Positions 44,631 to 57,059 of a stretch of DNA of 64,000 bases are shown in pieces. The stretch lies in the NCBI GenBank assembly GCA_010909165.1, contig MU008188.1, positions 434,001-498,000 on the forward strand, in the 5' to 3' direction. A model generated the notes under the pieces. The model did not search any database. It had not been told where the DNA came from and saw only the letters and a list, made by a program, of their open reading frames with translations. Source of the DNA: Anthoceros angustus (lineage: Eukaryota; Streptophyta; Anthocerotopsida; Anthocerotales; Anthocerotaceae). The first letter of the stretch is position 1. Every line of letters begins with the position of its first letter. The position numbers and the translations under genes are program-made.

Positions 44631-44888
44631 TAATGATATACAATGTTGATATCATAGTTAGGGTTTAGGGTTTAAGTTATCCATATATTACCAAGATATG
44701 ATAAGCTAGGGTTTACTAGATATGGTGTCGTTTCATTAGGGTTACGTCTCTAAGTGAATAGATACAACGTTTCATTAAATTTAGTTTTAGTTGTCTTTTC
44801 ATGCATAAGCAACTTACTTCTTTCTTGATCCAACAATGTAATTATTCTATAATGTTTAATTGATCTACATTAGTCCATAAAATCTTCA
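44631..44888 (+). repeat. Copia-2 3' LTR
   Basis: Same sequence as 36,550-36,808 apart from one missing G. It is followed by the CTCTT target-site duplication. Confidence 0.93.
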
Positions 44889-46760
44889 CTCTTGGGCCAA
44901 TTCTCTTCGTCTGCAAAGGTTCTCCGCCTTTGCTTGTGCCTCTTGCGCTTGCTTCAGCTGTTCACGCAGCTGAAGGACCCTGGCCCGGTCTTGTTGAGCG
45001 GACCTTGCCTCGGCTCATGCCGGCCTTCTCCTCCTCGACTCTCGCGGGTTTCCGCCTTCCTATTGGCGCTTGGGCCGCCTCCGCTTTGTGGGCTCCACCA
45101 TCCCGTCTTGGTGGCCTCCACCTCCTTGGCCCTCTTGGCCGCTTGGGAGATTCCGTGAAGTCCGCCGCGAGCACCTCCGGGGTCTCTTCTGGGCCCCTTG
45201 GGAGATTCCGTGAAGTCGCAGCGGGCTCAGTACCACCCTGTCGTTAAGGACACATACACCTTGATCGGGGTGAGGGGGGGCTGGACTCAATCGGGACCTC
45301 AGTCTGAGTGGTGAGCTTCCACCTCCTTGGCCCTCTTGGCCGCTAGCTCCTTCTCTTGGGGCTCGGAGGTGGTGAGGGGTCCGATGGGGCTGGCTTGCCC
45401 CTCCCGTTGTCGCGGTGTCCTCCGCCCCCAGGCGCATCCTCTCCGCCTCCTCCTCTCCTCCTGCTTCCACCCGCCGTTGTGGCGGAGGCCCGGCATGATC
45501 TGAGCTGCATTGGTGGAGGCCGTCTTCCTCCTCTTTACCTCCCGCCTAGTCCGACGGGGTTCGGTGGCTGGGGCCGTTGTGGGCTGCTGGCTCGCTGGTG
45601 CCGCGACCACCAACTCCCTCCCTGTTGCAATCTCCTCCGGCGCAGGGTGCTCCGGTGGAGGGACTAAAAGGAGGGAAGCGGGAATTTCTTTCCATACTTC
45701 CCGGGGTGGCGAGGGGGTCCGTTCCAGACGTATGGAGTCCGGTATCCCCTCCCAATCCTCCTCTTCCAGGACTCGCCTGGCCTTGGAAGGGCGGCCCTCC
45801 GCCTCCGGTGCTCTCCCCTCGCGCTCCGCCTCGGGCAGGGCCACCAGACCCTTTCCGGAGCGCCCGCTCCTCCTCTCCTCCTTCGGAGGTTAAGGTGCCC
45901 ATGAATGATGAGGCACGCCGACGGGCGCTTCGCTCCATGACTTCTTGCCTCCTGGTTGATCCGGGCGAAGATGATTCTTCCCCAGTCGGCCCTCTTTCCT
46001 CTCTGTAGGGCGTGGAGGAATACCAGCAAGTTGTCACCAAGTGGTCCACCTTGGTGAGCATATTCTAGTGGACGATGATCTTCGCCACCGCCCTCACCCG
46101 CCTGTCCAGCAGGTCCGACATCAGCCACCCGTTCGAGGACCGCTGCGTCCCCGGCCTCAAGAGCGCCGCCCTTGCTGCTTCCACCTTCCCCTTCACCTTA
46201 AGGGGCTCCGGGACTATGCCCCCAACTTCCTCCGCTGGGCGGTTGTAAACCGCCCTCAGGACCTCTACGGTCCATCTCCTGGGGTCCTCCCTCAGATTCT
46301 TGAGCGGACCTCCTTGTTGGCCACCGCTAACATCTTCCGGGCGTATTCCCGGACCAAGGCGACGTTGTCGAAGGTCCAAACATCCTGGAAGATATCTAGG
46401 TGCCAGTCCTCCACCAGCTCCTCCGTCCCCGCCAACCAGGGTCCGAAATCCGGGTAGCGTTTGGTGACGATGTTCCACTCCACTAGGCGCCAGGGTTCCC
46501 AGACCTCCGCTTGGGCCCCATTGCTGTGCGCCTTTCGGATTGCTGTTGTGGCTTGAAGATCAATAGTTCTCCTTTTTCCCTCCGCCGCGTCAACCGCTTC
46601 GGTCGCGAAAGAGAGCCGCTCGTAGTTGCGCTCGGGCGCTCGAAAAGACAACGCCAGAGAGCAGGGTGTCTGAGCGCGAGTGACTGCGAAAACTGCCGCG
46701 AAGTCGCTCGAGAGAATGACCTTCGTTCGGGGCCAAAGCGTCGGGATTGACCAACACTGT
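44889..46760 (-). pseudogene. Gag-like element, proximal part (element B/C, right fragment)
   Basis: Minus-strand frames encode the same protein family as element A. The best block (46,292-46,651) includes VTKRYPDFGPWLAGTEELVE, DIFQDVWTFDNVALVREYA and ARKMLAVANKEVRSRI. PRRWTVEVLRAVYNRP follows in a shifted frame (46,065-46,478), and an acidic/basic Pro-rich section continues to 44,960. It starts inside a copy of the ParB-MTase-type gene (junction at about 46,740-46,760), so it inserted into or beside that repeat. No enzymatic motif is seen. Confidence 0.6.
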
Positions 46761-47078
46761 TTCTACGACAACCTTCTTCGCGTAAGCTGAATCCCTCAGG
46801 CGAGAGAGGGGGTCTGCATCCTTGATCGCGTCTTCCAGACGTTCTTCATCTGTCGAAATATGCACAGTTGGAATGGCTCCAACCTGGTCCGCCTGTACTG
46901 CCATTTTCTTCGCTTTCTTTTTCTTCCTCCCTGCCTCCGTGCTTCCACTATGTGGTTTCTTAGTGCCCTCCATGGAATCCAAAGTCGCAGCAGGACGCTT
47001 TCCCCTTGAGACCCGTTGGTGATCGATTCTTCCTGAGAGGAGGGCACCCGCCGCCTCCTTCCTTCCTCCCAATAACAT
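46590..47078 (-). pseudogene. Partial copy of the ParB-MTase gene linker region
   Basis: The minus-strand frame has a Lys-rich stretch (RKKKKAKK), then STDEERLEDAIKDAD and SAYAKKVVVE. The plus-strand ParB-MTase gene has the matching words KRKKKSRK, ADDEERLEDAIRNR and LAYAKKVVPEI at 58,365-58,540. The copy is cut at about 46,745 by element B/C. A second partial copy of the Lys-rich start lies at about 47,790-48,020. Confidence 0.65.
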
Positions 47079-49700
47079 GCTAATCTTGGAAGGGGTTAAT
47101 ATACGCAGGGGTTTTCAACCAAATATCGTCGGAAGGGGTTTGGGATGGGTCGATCACGCTTTGGGCAACATCGGTCGAAGGCCTGAAAATAAGGGTCGAT
47201 ATGATGAAATTGACGTCCGAGCAAAGGTTCCATCACACAAAGGGTTAGCGAGTTCGCCATCGAATTTGGCATATACGACCCATGCTTGCTTACCATAAGT
47301 ACCCTAAGGACTAAAAGGAACGGGTTGTTGAGGCACGATCTAAATAAACAAGGTCTTTTGAAGACATTGCAATCTTCATCATCATTGGTAAAGAATGGTG
47401 CTTCTTTCCGAACCGTCCGTAACCCATAGTCTTTTGTTTTGGCAAGAAGCCTTGCCGGTGGCCGCGCCAGCTATCGGTTTCCACGATTTAGGATTTAGGC
47501 ATGCGTCGGATGGGTTATATAGCTTTGCCGAACAAAATGTACAATACGGTGGATGCGGAAAACGGTTTCCATGCTACTAAGGATGGTGAAAATGGCGGGC
47601 GCCGCCCACCGGCGCCGCCATTTGTCCTGCCGACTCGCAACCTACGGCCGTGGAAGTGACTCCAACTTCTTCAACTTCCAACCACCGAATGATAGCACCA
47701 GTGTGATTCCCTATCACTAACGCGAGCTCCCACTTTGAGCCTAACACTTGGCGGTCAAGACACTTCGGCGAGAGTAAACCCTCTTGTTCATCTGTCGAAA
47801 TATGCACAGCTTGGAATGGCTCCAACCGTCCGCCTGTCGCCATTTTCGCTTTTTTCTTCCTCCTCGCCTGCTTCCACTGTGTGGTTTCTTAGTGCCCTCC
47901 ATGGAATCCAAAGTCGCAGCAGGACGCTTTCCCCTTGAGCCAGCCGTCGGCTGGTCATCAGTTCTTCCTGCACTGAGGAGGGTGCCGGCCGGCCGGCGCC
48001 CTTCTCCTTCTTCCTCCTAACATGCTAATCTTGGAAGGGGGTTAATATACAGTAAGGGGGTTTTCAACCAAATATCGTCGGAAGGGGGTTTGGGATGGTC
48101 GACCGCTTTGGGCAACATCGTCCGTAAGAGCCTGAAAATAAGGGTCGATAAGGGATGAAATTGACGTCCGAGCAAAGGTTCCATCACACAAAGGGTTAGC
48201 GAGTTCGCCATCGAATTTGGCATATTCGACCCATGCTTGCTTACCATAAGTACCCTAAGGACTAAAAGGGAACGGGTTGAGGCACGCCTAAATAAACAAG
48301 GTCTTTTGAAGACATTGCAGGCAATCTTCATCATCATTGGTAAAGAATGGTGCTTCTTTCCGAACCGTCCGTAACCCATAGTCTTTTGTTTTGGCAAGAA
48401 GGCTGTGGCGGGCGCCCGAGCTATCCACACGATTTAGGATTTAGGCATGCGACGGATGGGTTATATCGGTCGAACAAAATGTACAATACGTGATGCGGAA
48501 AACGGTTTCCATGCTACTAAAGGATGGTGAAAATGGCGGCGCCGCCCACCGCCGCCATTTGTCCTGTCGCTCGAACCAACCACGGGGAAGTGACTCCAAC
48601 TTCTTCAACTTCCAACCGAATGATAGCACCAGGTGATTCCCTATCACTAACGCGAGCTCCCACTTTGAGCCTAACACTTGGCGGTCGACACACGAGGAGT
48701 AAACCCTCTTGTCACCGATGTCCACCGATGTTTGCCTCCACTTCATACATCTTTTCACTCATCTCCGAATTGACACCTTCCATGTCCAAGGGCCCGATGT
48801 CCTCACCGTCTTCGTCACTATCTTCGGTGCACTTTGGCTGGCTCGATGAAGCCCCGCAATTCATTCAACTTATCCTCGATCGCTTTTTGTCAATGGAATA
48901 GAGATGTTTACGGAATTCAAACCGAACCCATAATACAAGATGACGGTTTTATTGATGAAGACTTCTTGAACATTCTTGAAATTTGCCTTCCCACCCTTTT
49001 TCCTTCCAATCCCATTGTCTCGGAAGGGGTTTGGGATGGGTCGATCACGCTTTGGGCAACATCGGTCCGAGGCACGAAAATAAGGGTCGATAAGGGATGA
49101 AATTGACGTCCGGAGCAGTGTCTCCATCACACAAAGGGTTAGGGGCGTAGTTCGGCCATCAGAATTTGGCATATTCGACCCATGCTTGCTTACCATAAGT
49201 ACCCGGAAGGACTAAAAGGGAACGGGGTTGTTGAGGCACAGTCTAAATAAACAAGGTCTTTTGAAGACATTGCAGGCAATCTTCACAGTCATCATTGGTA
49301 AAGAATGGTGCTTCTTTCCGAACCGTCCGTCCAGAACCCATAGTCTTTTGTTTTGGCAAGGGGCCTCAGCGGTGGGCGCGCCACAGCTATCGGTTTCCAC
49401 GATTTAGGATTTAGGCATGCGTCGGATGGGTTATATACGGTTGCGAACAAAATGTACAATACAGGGGGATGCGGAAAAGCGGTTTCCATGCTACTAAGGA
49501 TGGTGAAAATGGCGGGCGCCGCCCACCGGCGCCGCCATTTGTCCTGTCGCCGACCGCAACCTACCGGAAGTGACTCCAACTTCTTCAACTTCCATCCGAA
49601 TGATAGCACCAGGTGATTCCCTATCACTAACGCGAGCTCCCACTTTGAGCCTAACACTTGGCACACTTGACAGTCGAGTAAACCCTCTTGTCTACCGATG
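46849..49700. repeat. Tandem array of about 945-bp units
   Basis: Marker words recur at a regular spacing. CATCTGTCGAAATATGCACAG lies at 46,849 and 47,790. GGTTTGGGATGG lies near 47,138, 48,085 and 49,028. GACTAAAAGG-AACGGG lies near 47,310, 48,260 and 49,212. Units differ by small indels at CAG/CTG/CGG-type words. Minus-strand frames in the units (AKFDGELANPLCDGTF-like, and VGARVSDRESPGAIIR-like) are not recognised. Confidence 0.75.
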
Positions 49701-51389
49701 TCCACCGCTGTTTGCCTCCACTTCATACATCTTTTCACTCATCTCCCGAATTGACACCTTCCATGTCCAAGGGCCCGATGTCCTCACCGTCTTCGTCACT
49801 GTCTTCTGGTGCACTTTGGCTGGCTGGCTCGATGAAGCCCCGCAATTCATTCAACTTATCCCTGATCGCTTTTTTGTCAATGGAATAGAGATGTTTACGG
49901 GAATTCAAACTGAACCCATAATACAGGATGACAGTTTTATTGATGAAGACTTCTTGAACATTCTTCGGGAAATTTGCCTTCCCACCCTTTTTCCTTCCAA
50001 TCCTCTCGGTGGAAGTGCGGAATCACATATTCTTCCACGACCGCCTTCATATGCATCCGTGCTCATCTGTACTCAGTGAACCAGAAATGAGGCTCTTCCA
50101 CATCCAACCTCACGATTAACTTTCCCAATCCGAAAGGCCGATTATGCGTATCGGTACAAGGTCTGCGATGAACATCCTTCCTTTATGTCTTTTACATCTC
50201 CATGCAACGTGCCATTTCTGCTGCCTTCCCCAACCGCCGGTAAGGCCCCAAGTACATATCCGTTGGGGAGTTCTCTTAGCAACGCCTCTAGGATAGCTTC
50301 ATCGGGAACTTGGAGTGGTTGCTGTTTCTTCCGATCCGAGAGAACCATTTCCACGGCACTTCTAGTGCGAGCCCAATGTTGTTCTCCACGATTATTGCGA
50401 TTTCTTCTTGGTCCACCTGAATGCTTCCCACCATCCATATCGTCCCACATATGGCCGCAGACCCGGCAGACCGCTCTCAAATGTGCCACTCCTTCCTCGG
50501 AGATAACCGCCGACGTCCCTTTCTTGTCTCGAGCCGGAGGGCCGACAGCGTATTGTTATGTCGTTGGAGGGACAAATTTCAAAAACTCCAACCCGGCTTC
50601 CAATACATCGATGTCGAATATTGCTTGCTCCTCATCACACCGCCACCACGGTTTGTCTTCTCCGTGATTTTAAACGTGCTGGAAAGATAAGTTGTTCAAT
50701 TTTCTCACCGATGTCCACCGATGTTTGCCTCCACTTCATACATCTTTTCACTCATCTCCGAATTGACACCTTCCATGTCCAAGGGCCCGATGTCCTCACC
50801 GCCTTCGCTACTATCTTGGTGCACTTTGGCTGGCTCGATGAAGCCCCGCAATTCATTCAACTTATCCCCGATCGCTTTTTGTCAATGGAATAGAGATGTT
50901 TACGGAATTCAAACCGAACCCATAATACAAGATGACGGTTTTATTGATGAAGACTTCTTGAACATTCTTGAAATTTGCCTTCCCACCCTTTTTCCTTCCA
51001 ATCCCGTCTCTGGAAGGGTCCGAATCACATATTCTTCCACGATTCGCCTTCATATGCATCTGTGCTCGATCTGTCAGGAACTGGAAAATGAGGCTCTTCC
51101 ACATCCAACCTCACGATTAACTTTCCCAATCCGAAAGGCCGATTATGCGTATCGGTACAAGGTACGCGATGAACATCCTTCCTTTATGTCTTTTACATCT
51201 CCATGCAACGTGCCATTTCCTGCTGCCTTCCCCAACTGCAAGGCCCCAAGTACATATCCGTTGGGGAGTTCTCTTAGCAACGCCTCTAGGATAGCTTCAT
51301 CGGGAACTTGGAGTGGTTGCTGTTTCTTCCGATCGCAGAGAACCATTTCCACGGCACTTCTAGTGCGAGCCCAATGTTGTTCTCCACGA

Positions 51390-52094
51390 TTATTGCGATT
51401 TCTTCTTGGTCCACCGAATGCTTCCCACCATCCATATCCTCACATATGGCGCAGCCCGGACCGCTCTCAAATGTGCCACTCCTTCCTGGAGATAACCGCC
51501 GACGTCCCTTTCTTGTCTCGAGCCGAGGGCCGCAGTACCGGTGTCGTTGGAGGGGACAAATTTCAAAAACTCCAACCCGGCTTCGGTTTCCCAATACATC
51601 GATGTCGAATATTGCTTGCTCCTAATTACTGTCACCAGCCCACGGTCTGGTTTGTCTTCTCTGGTGATTTTAAACTGGTGCTGGAAAGATAAGTTGTTCA
51701 ATTTTCTCACCGCCGATGAATATGCCTGGCGACCATCGCCTTGTCTAATCGGCCATACATATGACCGGAAGTCCGGGACCTCCTGCAAAACTTTGATCTC
51801 CGGTGTAGGCGTGTATGCATGAACCAGTATGTCGGCCAACGCGGGAAGAGTGTGTGCCTCCTTGTGCTTCAAGCTTTTGGAAAAGCAAGAGAACATCTGG
51901 TCGATTTGGTCGTGAGTGTGCCCAACAAGGAGGAACCCAACCTTCACCTTCTGAAAAGTTCCCATATCAACTAGCATGTTCAAATACGCAAACAACAGCT
52001 GGTTCTTGTTTTCCCGGCAAGTGTTGTCAAGCTGCAAATAGAGCACTTTGGGTAGCACTCCTTTATAATTAAGAATAACATCTTGAATAATCAC
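51390..52094 (-). CDS. Longest intact DUF7869 fragment
   Basis: This 234-codon open frame is the best preserved part of the minus-strand gene. It begins in ILNYKGVLPKVLYLQLDN, passes NKNQLLFAYLNMLVDMG and GFLLVGHTHDQIDQMFS, and continues with IKVLQEVPDFRSYVWPIRQG. The Asp in LQLDN and the HTHDQID motif are the most conserved points of the family and may be metal-binding residues of an RNase-H-like fold. It is a fragment, not a complete gene: matching upstream and downstream blocks lie in other frames. Confidence 0.7.
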   Translation of the reverse strand: MIIQDVILNYKGVLPKVLYLQLDNTCRENKNQLLFAYLNMLVDMGTFQKVKVGFLLVGHTHDQIDQMFSCFSKSLKHKEAHTLPALADILVHAYTPTPEIKVLQEVPDFRSYVWPIRQGDGRQAYSSAVRKLNNLSFQHQFKITREDKPDRGLVTVIRSKQYSTSMYWETEAGLEFLKFVPSNDTGTAALGSRQERDVGGYLQEGVAHLRAVRAAPYVRIWMVGSIRWTKKKSQ

Positions 52095-53400
52095 GATTGT
52101 CGATTCGCATCGTTCCTCAAATTGGCATAGTGCAAAAACACTCTTGCGTCGTATAATTGTGGATCATGCAACCCACTACGTGCAGATACACATCCTCATC
52201 AAGATTCTTTGGCCAACGCGAAAGTGTGGAATCTCGTCTTCTTGGTCCATTCCGTCTATAGCGAGGAGCATGTACTTATCCGGTTCCTGTAACTCTTTTC
52301 ACGGTGTTTTGCCATTTTTCCCGCTCCTCCTGCAAAACTTTGATCTCCGGTGTAGGCGTGTATGCATGAACCAAGATGTCGCCAACGCGGAAGAGTGTGT
52401 GCCTCCTTGTGCTTCAAGCTTTTGGAAAAGCAAGAGAACATTTGGTCGATTTGGTCGTGAGTGTGCCCAACAAGGAGGAACCCAACCTTCACCTTGAAAA
52501 GTTCCCATATCAACTAGCATGTTCAAACACGCAAACAACAGCTGGTTCTTGTTTTCCGGCAAGTGTTGTCAAGCTGCAAATAGAGCACTTTGGGTAGCAC
52601 TCCTTTATAATTAAGAATAACATCTTGAATAATCACGATTGTCGATTCGCATCGTTCCTCAAATTGGCATAGTGCAAAAACACTCTCGCGTGACGTATAA
52701 TTGTGGATCATGCAACCCACTACGTGCAGATACACATCCTCATCAAGATTCTTTGGCCAACGCAAAGTGTGGAATCTCGTCTTCTTGGTCCATTCCGTCT
52801 ATAGCGAGGAGCATGTACTTATCCGGTTCCTGTAACTCTTTTCACGGTGTTTTGCCATTTTTCCCGCTCCTCCTGCAAAACTTTGATCTCCGGTGTAGGC
52901 GTGTATGCATGAACCAAGATGTCGCCAACGCGGAAGAGTGTGTGCCTCCTTGTGCTTCAAGCTTTTGGAAAAGCAAGAGAACATTTGGTCGATTTGGTCG
53001 TGAGTGTGCCCAACAAGGAGGAACCCAACCTTCACCGAAAGTTCCCATATCAACTAGCATGTTCAAATCGCAAACAACAGCTGGTTCTTGTTTTCCCGAA
53101 GTGTTGTCAAGCTGCAAATAGAGCACTTTGGGTAGCACTCCTTTATAATTAAGAATAACATCTTGAATAATCACGATTGTCGATTAATCGTTCCTCAAAT
53201 TGGCATAGTGCAAAAACACTCTTCTGCGTCGTATAATTGTGGATCATGCAACCCACTACGTGCAGATACAGCGTCCTCATCAAGATTCTTTGTGTGTGTG
53301 GAATCTCGTCTTCTTGGTCCATTCCGTCTATAGCGAGGAGCATGTACTTATCCGGTTCCACCTGTAACTCTTTTCACGGTGTTTTGCCATTTTTCCCGCT
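51700..53400. repeat. Three tandem units of about 540 bp inside the DUF7869 gene
   Basis: The word CAAAACTTTGATCTCCGGTG lies near 51,786, 52,334 and 52,876. Each unit runs to the CGAGGAGCATGTACTTATCC region. Differences fall at CTG, CGG or CAG words, such as CTTCTGAAAAG / CTTGAAAAG / ACCGAAAG. Confidence 0.88.
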
Positions 53401-53859
53401 CCTCCTGCGGTGTGCCTCTAACGCTGCCCGACATTTTTTTACGCACCAAACACGTTCCAAGTGTCACATCCTTCCAAGTTTTCACGCTCCCAATTTCACA
53501 CATACAAACACGCTTCTTCCACACCACAAGCGAAGATGAATCCATGAAACCCATTGCATACAACAAACCGATGTCGTGGACTATCACCTCTTCACACATA
53601 CATTTACCATCTTCCCCAATCTAAAATCTACAAAACGTCCACCTTCTAGGTCATATATTATGGTTGGCGAGTTTGAAGGTGGATGCGCAGGGCCCCGGGG
53701 CCCGGCCCTACAAACTCGACCAATCAAACCTACAACCTGGGGCCATCATGAACAAGGACTGCGAGTTTCAAACATGGTACTCGAGGCAACTCAGAACGGT
53801 CATCCGAGGTGGCGCGGCGCCCACCCTCGACACACTCGAACCATCCGCATACCACCGCT

Positions 53860-55960
53860 CATTCGGCGAACTATGGGATGAACTCGAAAACTCCTCCCAC
53901 CAGATGGGTTGTACTAGTGGTAGAGTGATATCTACCTTGATCAACCTTCCGAGTTGTATTCGAATGGTGGTCTTTAACCAAGACATATTGAGCGGTCGAG
54001 AACTGTTGGATTTGGGAATCTTCACTCGGTGAAGTTAGATTTCCATAACTTCAAAACCACGCGTCACAAACCGCACGAGCTTTGACACGCCGTTTGTACA
54101 ATGACCATATCTCCGCTTTGTATAGGTGTCGCGTTATACACCGCACGTCGAAGTCTTTCACCATGAGCGAAAAGCATTATCCATCCACGCTAGAGCACCA
54201 AGTGCATGACGGGACTTATGAATTGGGTTGGTTCGAACACTATCCCACGGGGCATTCCTCATGACCCTCCCTTTCAGTTCCTCGTATCTGTTGTGCCCCA
54301 TACAATATACTCTTCTGAAGGCCTTCACGCAACAGCGCAGAGGAACCGATCCCATAACATGCGTAAAAACTCTTTCTTTGTTAGTTTGACTCGGGTCCCG
54401 ATGTACGAGGCTTTGAAGAAATGTCTCCTGCTCTTGCCTGCACATTGTGAGGAACCTATATCGTTGCTCCTGAAGGCCTTGCTTGGTCAACCTCTGCATG
54501 CACATTTGGTTGCAACACGGTTTAAGAAAGTCTGCCGTCACCTTCTCCAGTTCACATTTTTGCAAAGACACCCCGCTGCCGTCACCGCGCTTGTCCGCTT
54601 TGTTGTCATCAATGTCTCACTTAAAGGCTTGGGATGGAATGTTCCGGATGCACCACCGGAGGAGGGTGAACAAAGTCATCATCCCCATCCTCGCCACGGA
54701 TCATTTGCTTGTGGAAGAACTCACCCGCGGTCATCCTCGCACATCGCTCCTTGGCGGAACAAACCACGACGGGATCGCACCCCATCTCCCTTCCTTCCTG
54801 GTGTCTTCGCTGGATGCGGATTCCCATCAATGGCGATATAAGTTCAAGTTCACGGGGTCATGGGCACCCCACGCGAATGCCGGAGAGGACGCTTGTCGGC
54901 GACGAGCATTACCGCAATACCACCGCTCATTCGGCGAACTATGGGATGAACGAAAACTCCTCCCACCAGATGGGTTGTACTAGTGGTAGAGTGATATCTA
55001 CCTTGATCAACCTTCCGAGTTGTATTCGAATGGTGGTCTTTAACCAAGACATATTGAGCGGTCGAGAACTGTTGGATTTGGGAATCTTCACTCTGAAGTT
55101 AGATTTCCATAACTTCAAAACCACGCAGACGCCAAACCGCACGAGCTTTGACACGCCGTTTGTACAATGACCATATCTCCGCTTTGTATAGGTGTCGCGT
55201 TATACACCGCACGTCGAAGTCTTCACCATGAGCGAAAAGCATTATCCATCCACGCTAGAGCACCAAGTGCATGGGACTTATGAATTGGGTTGGTTCGAAC
55301 ACTATCCCACGGGCATTCCTCATGACCCTCCCTTTCGCCTTCCTCGATCATAGCCCCATACAATATACTCTCAAGGCCTTCACGCAAGCAGAGGAACCGA
55401 TCCCATAACATGCGTAAAAACTCTTTCTTTGTTAGTTTGACTCGGGTCCCGATGTACGAGGCTTTGAAGAAATGTCTCTTGCTCTTGCCTCGCATTGTGA
55501 GGAACCTATATCGTTGCTCAAGGCCTTGCTTGGTCAACCTCTGCATGCACATTTGGTTGCAACACGGTTTAAGAAAGTCCGTCACCTTCTCCATTTCACA
55601 TTTTTGCAAAGACACCCCGCTGCCGTCACCGCGCTTGTCCATGACTTTGTTGTCATCAATGTCTCACTTAAAGGCTTGGGATGGAATGTTCCAGATGCAC
55701 CACCGGAGGAGGGTGAACAAAGTCATCATCCCCATCCTCACCACGGATCATTTGCTTGTGGAAGAACTCCCCTGCGGTCATCCTCGCACATCGCTCCTTG
55801 GCGGAACAAACCACGACGGGATTCGCACCCCATCTCCCTTCCTTCGGTGTCTTCGCTGGATGCGGATTCCCATCAATGGCGATATAAGTTCAAGTTCACG
55901 GGGTCATGGGCACCCCACGCGAATGCCGGAGAGGACGCTTGTCGATGGCGGCATTACACC
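53860..55960. repeat. Two tandem units of about 1.06 kb covering the DUF7869 N-terminal part
   Basis: CATTCGGCGAACTATGGGATG occurs at about 53,859 and 54,929. Both units run through the CCNQMCMQRL block to the GGAGAGGACGCTTGTCG region. The second unit has fewer insertions in some places and more in others. Confidence 0.88.
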
Positions 55961-56040
55961 GCAATACCACTTCGTGCGGTGTGCATGAGATGGAATCGCC
56001 ACGGATGGGGTGGACTATTCGCCACAACATTGTCTTCACC

Positions 56041-56860
56041 GCAAACAAGCGTTTCTTGTTGAAGGCAAACTAACCTTCCGGAGTTCGGACTCGCTGTTGC
56101 TCATGATCGGGCGCGGGGCCCCATTCAAGATCTGACCATCCTTGGCTCCTCACAAGAGAGTCACCTACCATCCGGAAATCAAAGACCCCTCTTCCACACT
56201 GCTCCTGCGACAACATCAATGTCGTCATTACATGGAGTGAGACGGAGAGACCGATGCAAACCCAACACTTGTTCTCAAGTACATGTTCCCCTTGATCGCA
56301 CAAGCAGTGAGGAATGAACTTTGTGGACGAAAAACTCGACCTCTTCGACAACCGATGTGGGTGGCGCAACATTGTCGCCGGCCCGAGGACTCCGCACCTC
56401 TAACCTCTGGAAATATGGTCCTCACTCTTCACAGCGTGGTATGCCATGACATAGGCGATCGTGGATCAAGGTAAGGTGGAAATGCCATTATGAGCAAATA
56501 AACCGAAAGATCTTCACCGGTAGAACTTGGCGAGGCACACCGCCTCTTCATTGTTTTCTCGGCATTGGGGTTCACATATACGGCTTTTGACTTAGGGTCC
56601 TATAAATGGTTTTCCGTAAGCATTTCCTTAATTGACATTTATGGTTAGGGTTGCCAAGACATGTGTATGACGTGACCGAACGGGCGTCATACTTTCGATT
56701 CAGTGGAGAGTAACCACGAGAGAGCAAGTTCTTCCAGCCAGACGAACGGTGGCGGCCGCCTCGAGATCAACTCTCGGCGAAGGACTTTTCTGCCTCCCAA
56801 AGACGCGACTTCTCCACGCTGCGATCCTCCGCCATTTCCTCGCGATTCACATAGTCTGGT
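56041..56860. other. Intergenic region between the divergent DUF7869 and ParB-MTase genes
   Basis: No convincing gene is present. Frames on both strands are short. If the two flanking genes belong to one element, this stretch of about 0.8 kb would hold both promoters. A TATAAATGG word lies at about 56,600 on the plus strand. Confidence 0.35.
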
Positions 56861-57059
56861 ATGGCCCTCCCTTCCTGCTCGCAAATTTCCTTCAAGTTGT
56901 GGACGATTCCTTCTTTGAATTGCGCTGGCTTCCTATGGCAGATTGTATCTAATCTCTTGAGGATGGCAAGCGGAAGACGAAGTAGGAAGGAACGTGGAGA
57001 ACCAGAGGTAACATCCCGACGATGCCCAAAACCAAGAAATCCCCAGAAGAAGAAGAAGG

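Larger units (their letters stand above)
36550..44888 (+). mobile_element. Full-length Ty1/Copia retrotransposon with two LTRs (Copia-2)
   Basis: The LTRs at 36,550-36,808 and 44,631-44,888 are almost identical (one single-base indel noticed). The 5-bp target-site duplication CTCTT lies at 36,545-36,549 and 44,889-44,893. A primer-binding site follows the 5' LTR and a purine-rich tract precedes the 3' LTR. Inside are gag, pre-integrase, integrase, reverse transcriptase and RNase H remnants in Copia order. Near-identical LTRs imply recent insertion, yet the coding part is full of small shifts and contains a tandem duplication of about 1.6 kb. Confidence 0.93.
49700..56040 (-). pseudogene. DUF7869-type transposase-like gene, internally repeated and frameshifted
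   Basis: Read right to left on the minus strand, the pieces follow the order of DUF7869 proteins, a large eukaryotic family with an RNase-H-like look that is often found in repeats. First comes a Cys-rich N-terminal block (CCNQMCMQRLTKQGLEQRYRF and SVRTNPIHKSHALGALAWMD). Then VKIPKSN, EEREKWQNTVKRV, and MLLAIDGMDQED with LHVVGCMIHNYT follow. Then come LPKVLYLQLDNTCRENKNQL, VGFLLVGHTHDQIDQMFS, and finally GRKKGGKANFKNVQEVF plus an acidic tail. The N-terminal block occurs twice, the GMDQ-to-GHTHD block three times and the C-terminal block about three times, each with small indels. The minus-strand gene points away from the ParB-MTase gene. Its function as a transposase is inferred. Confidence 0.65.
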
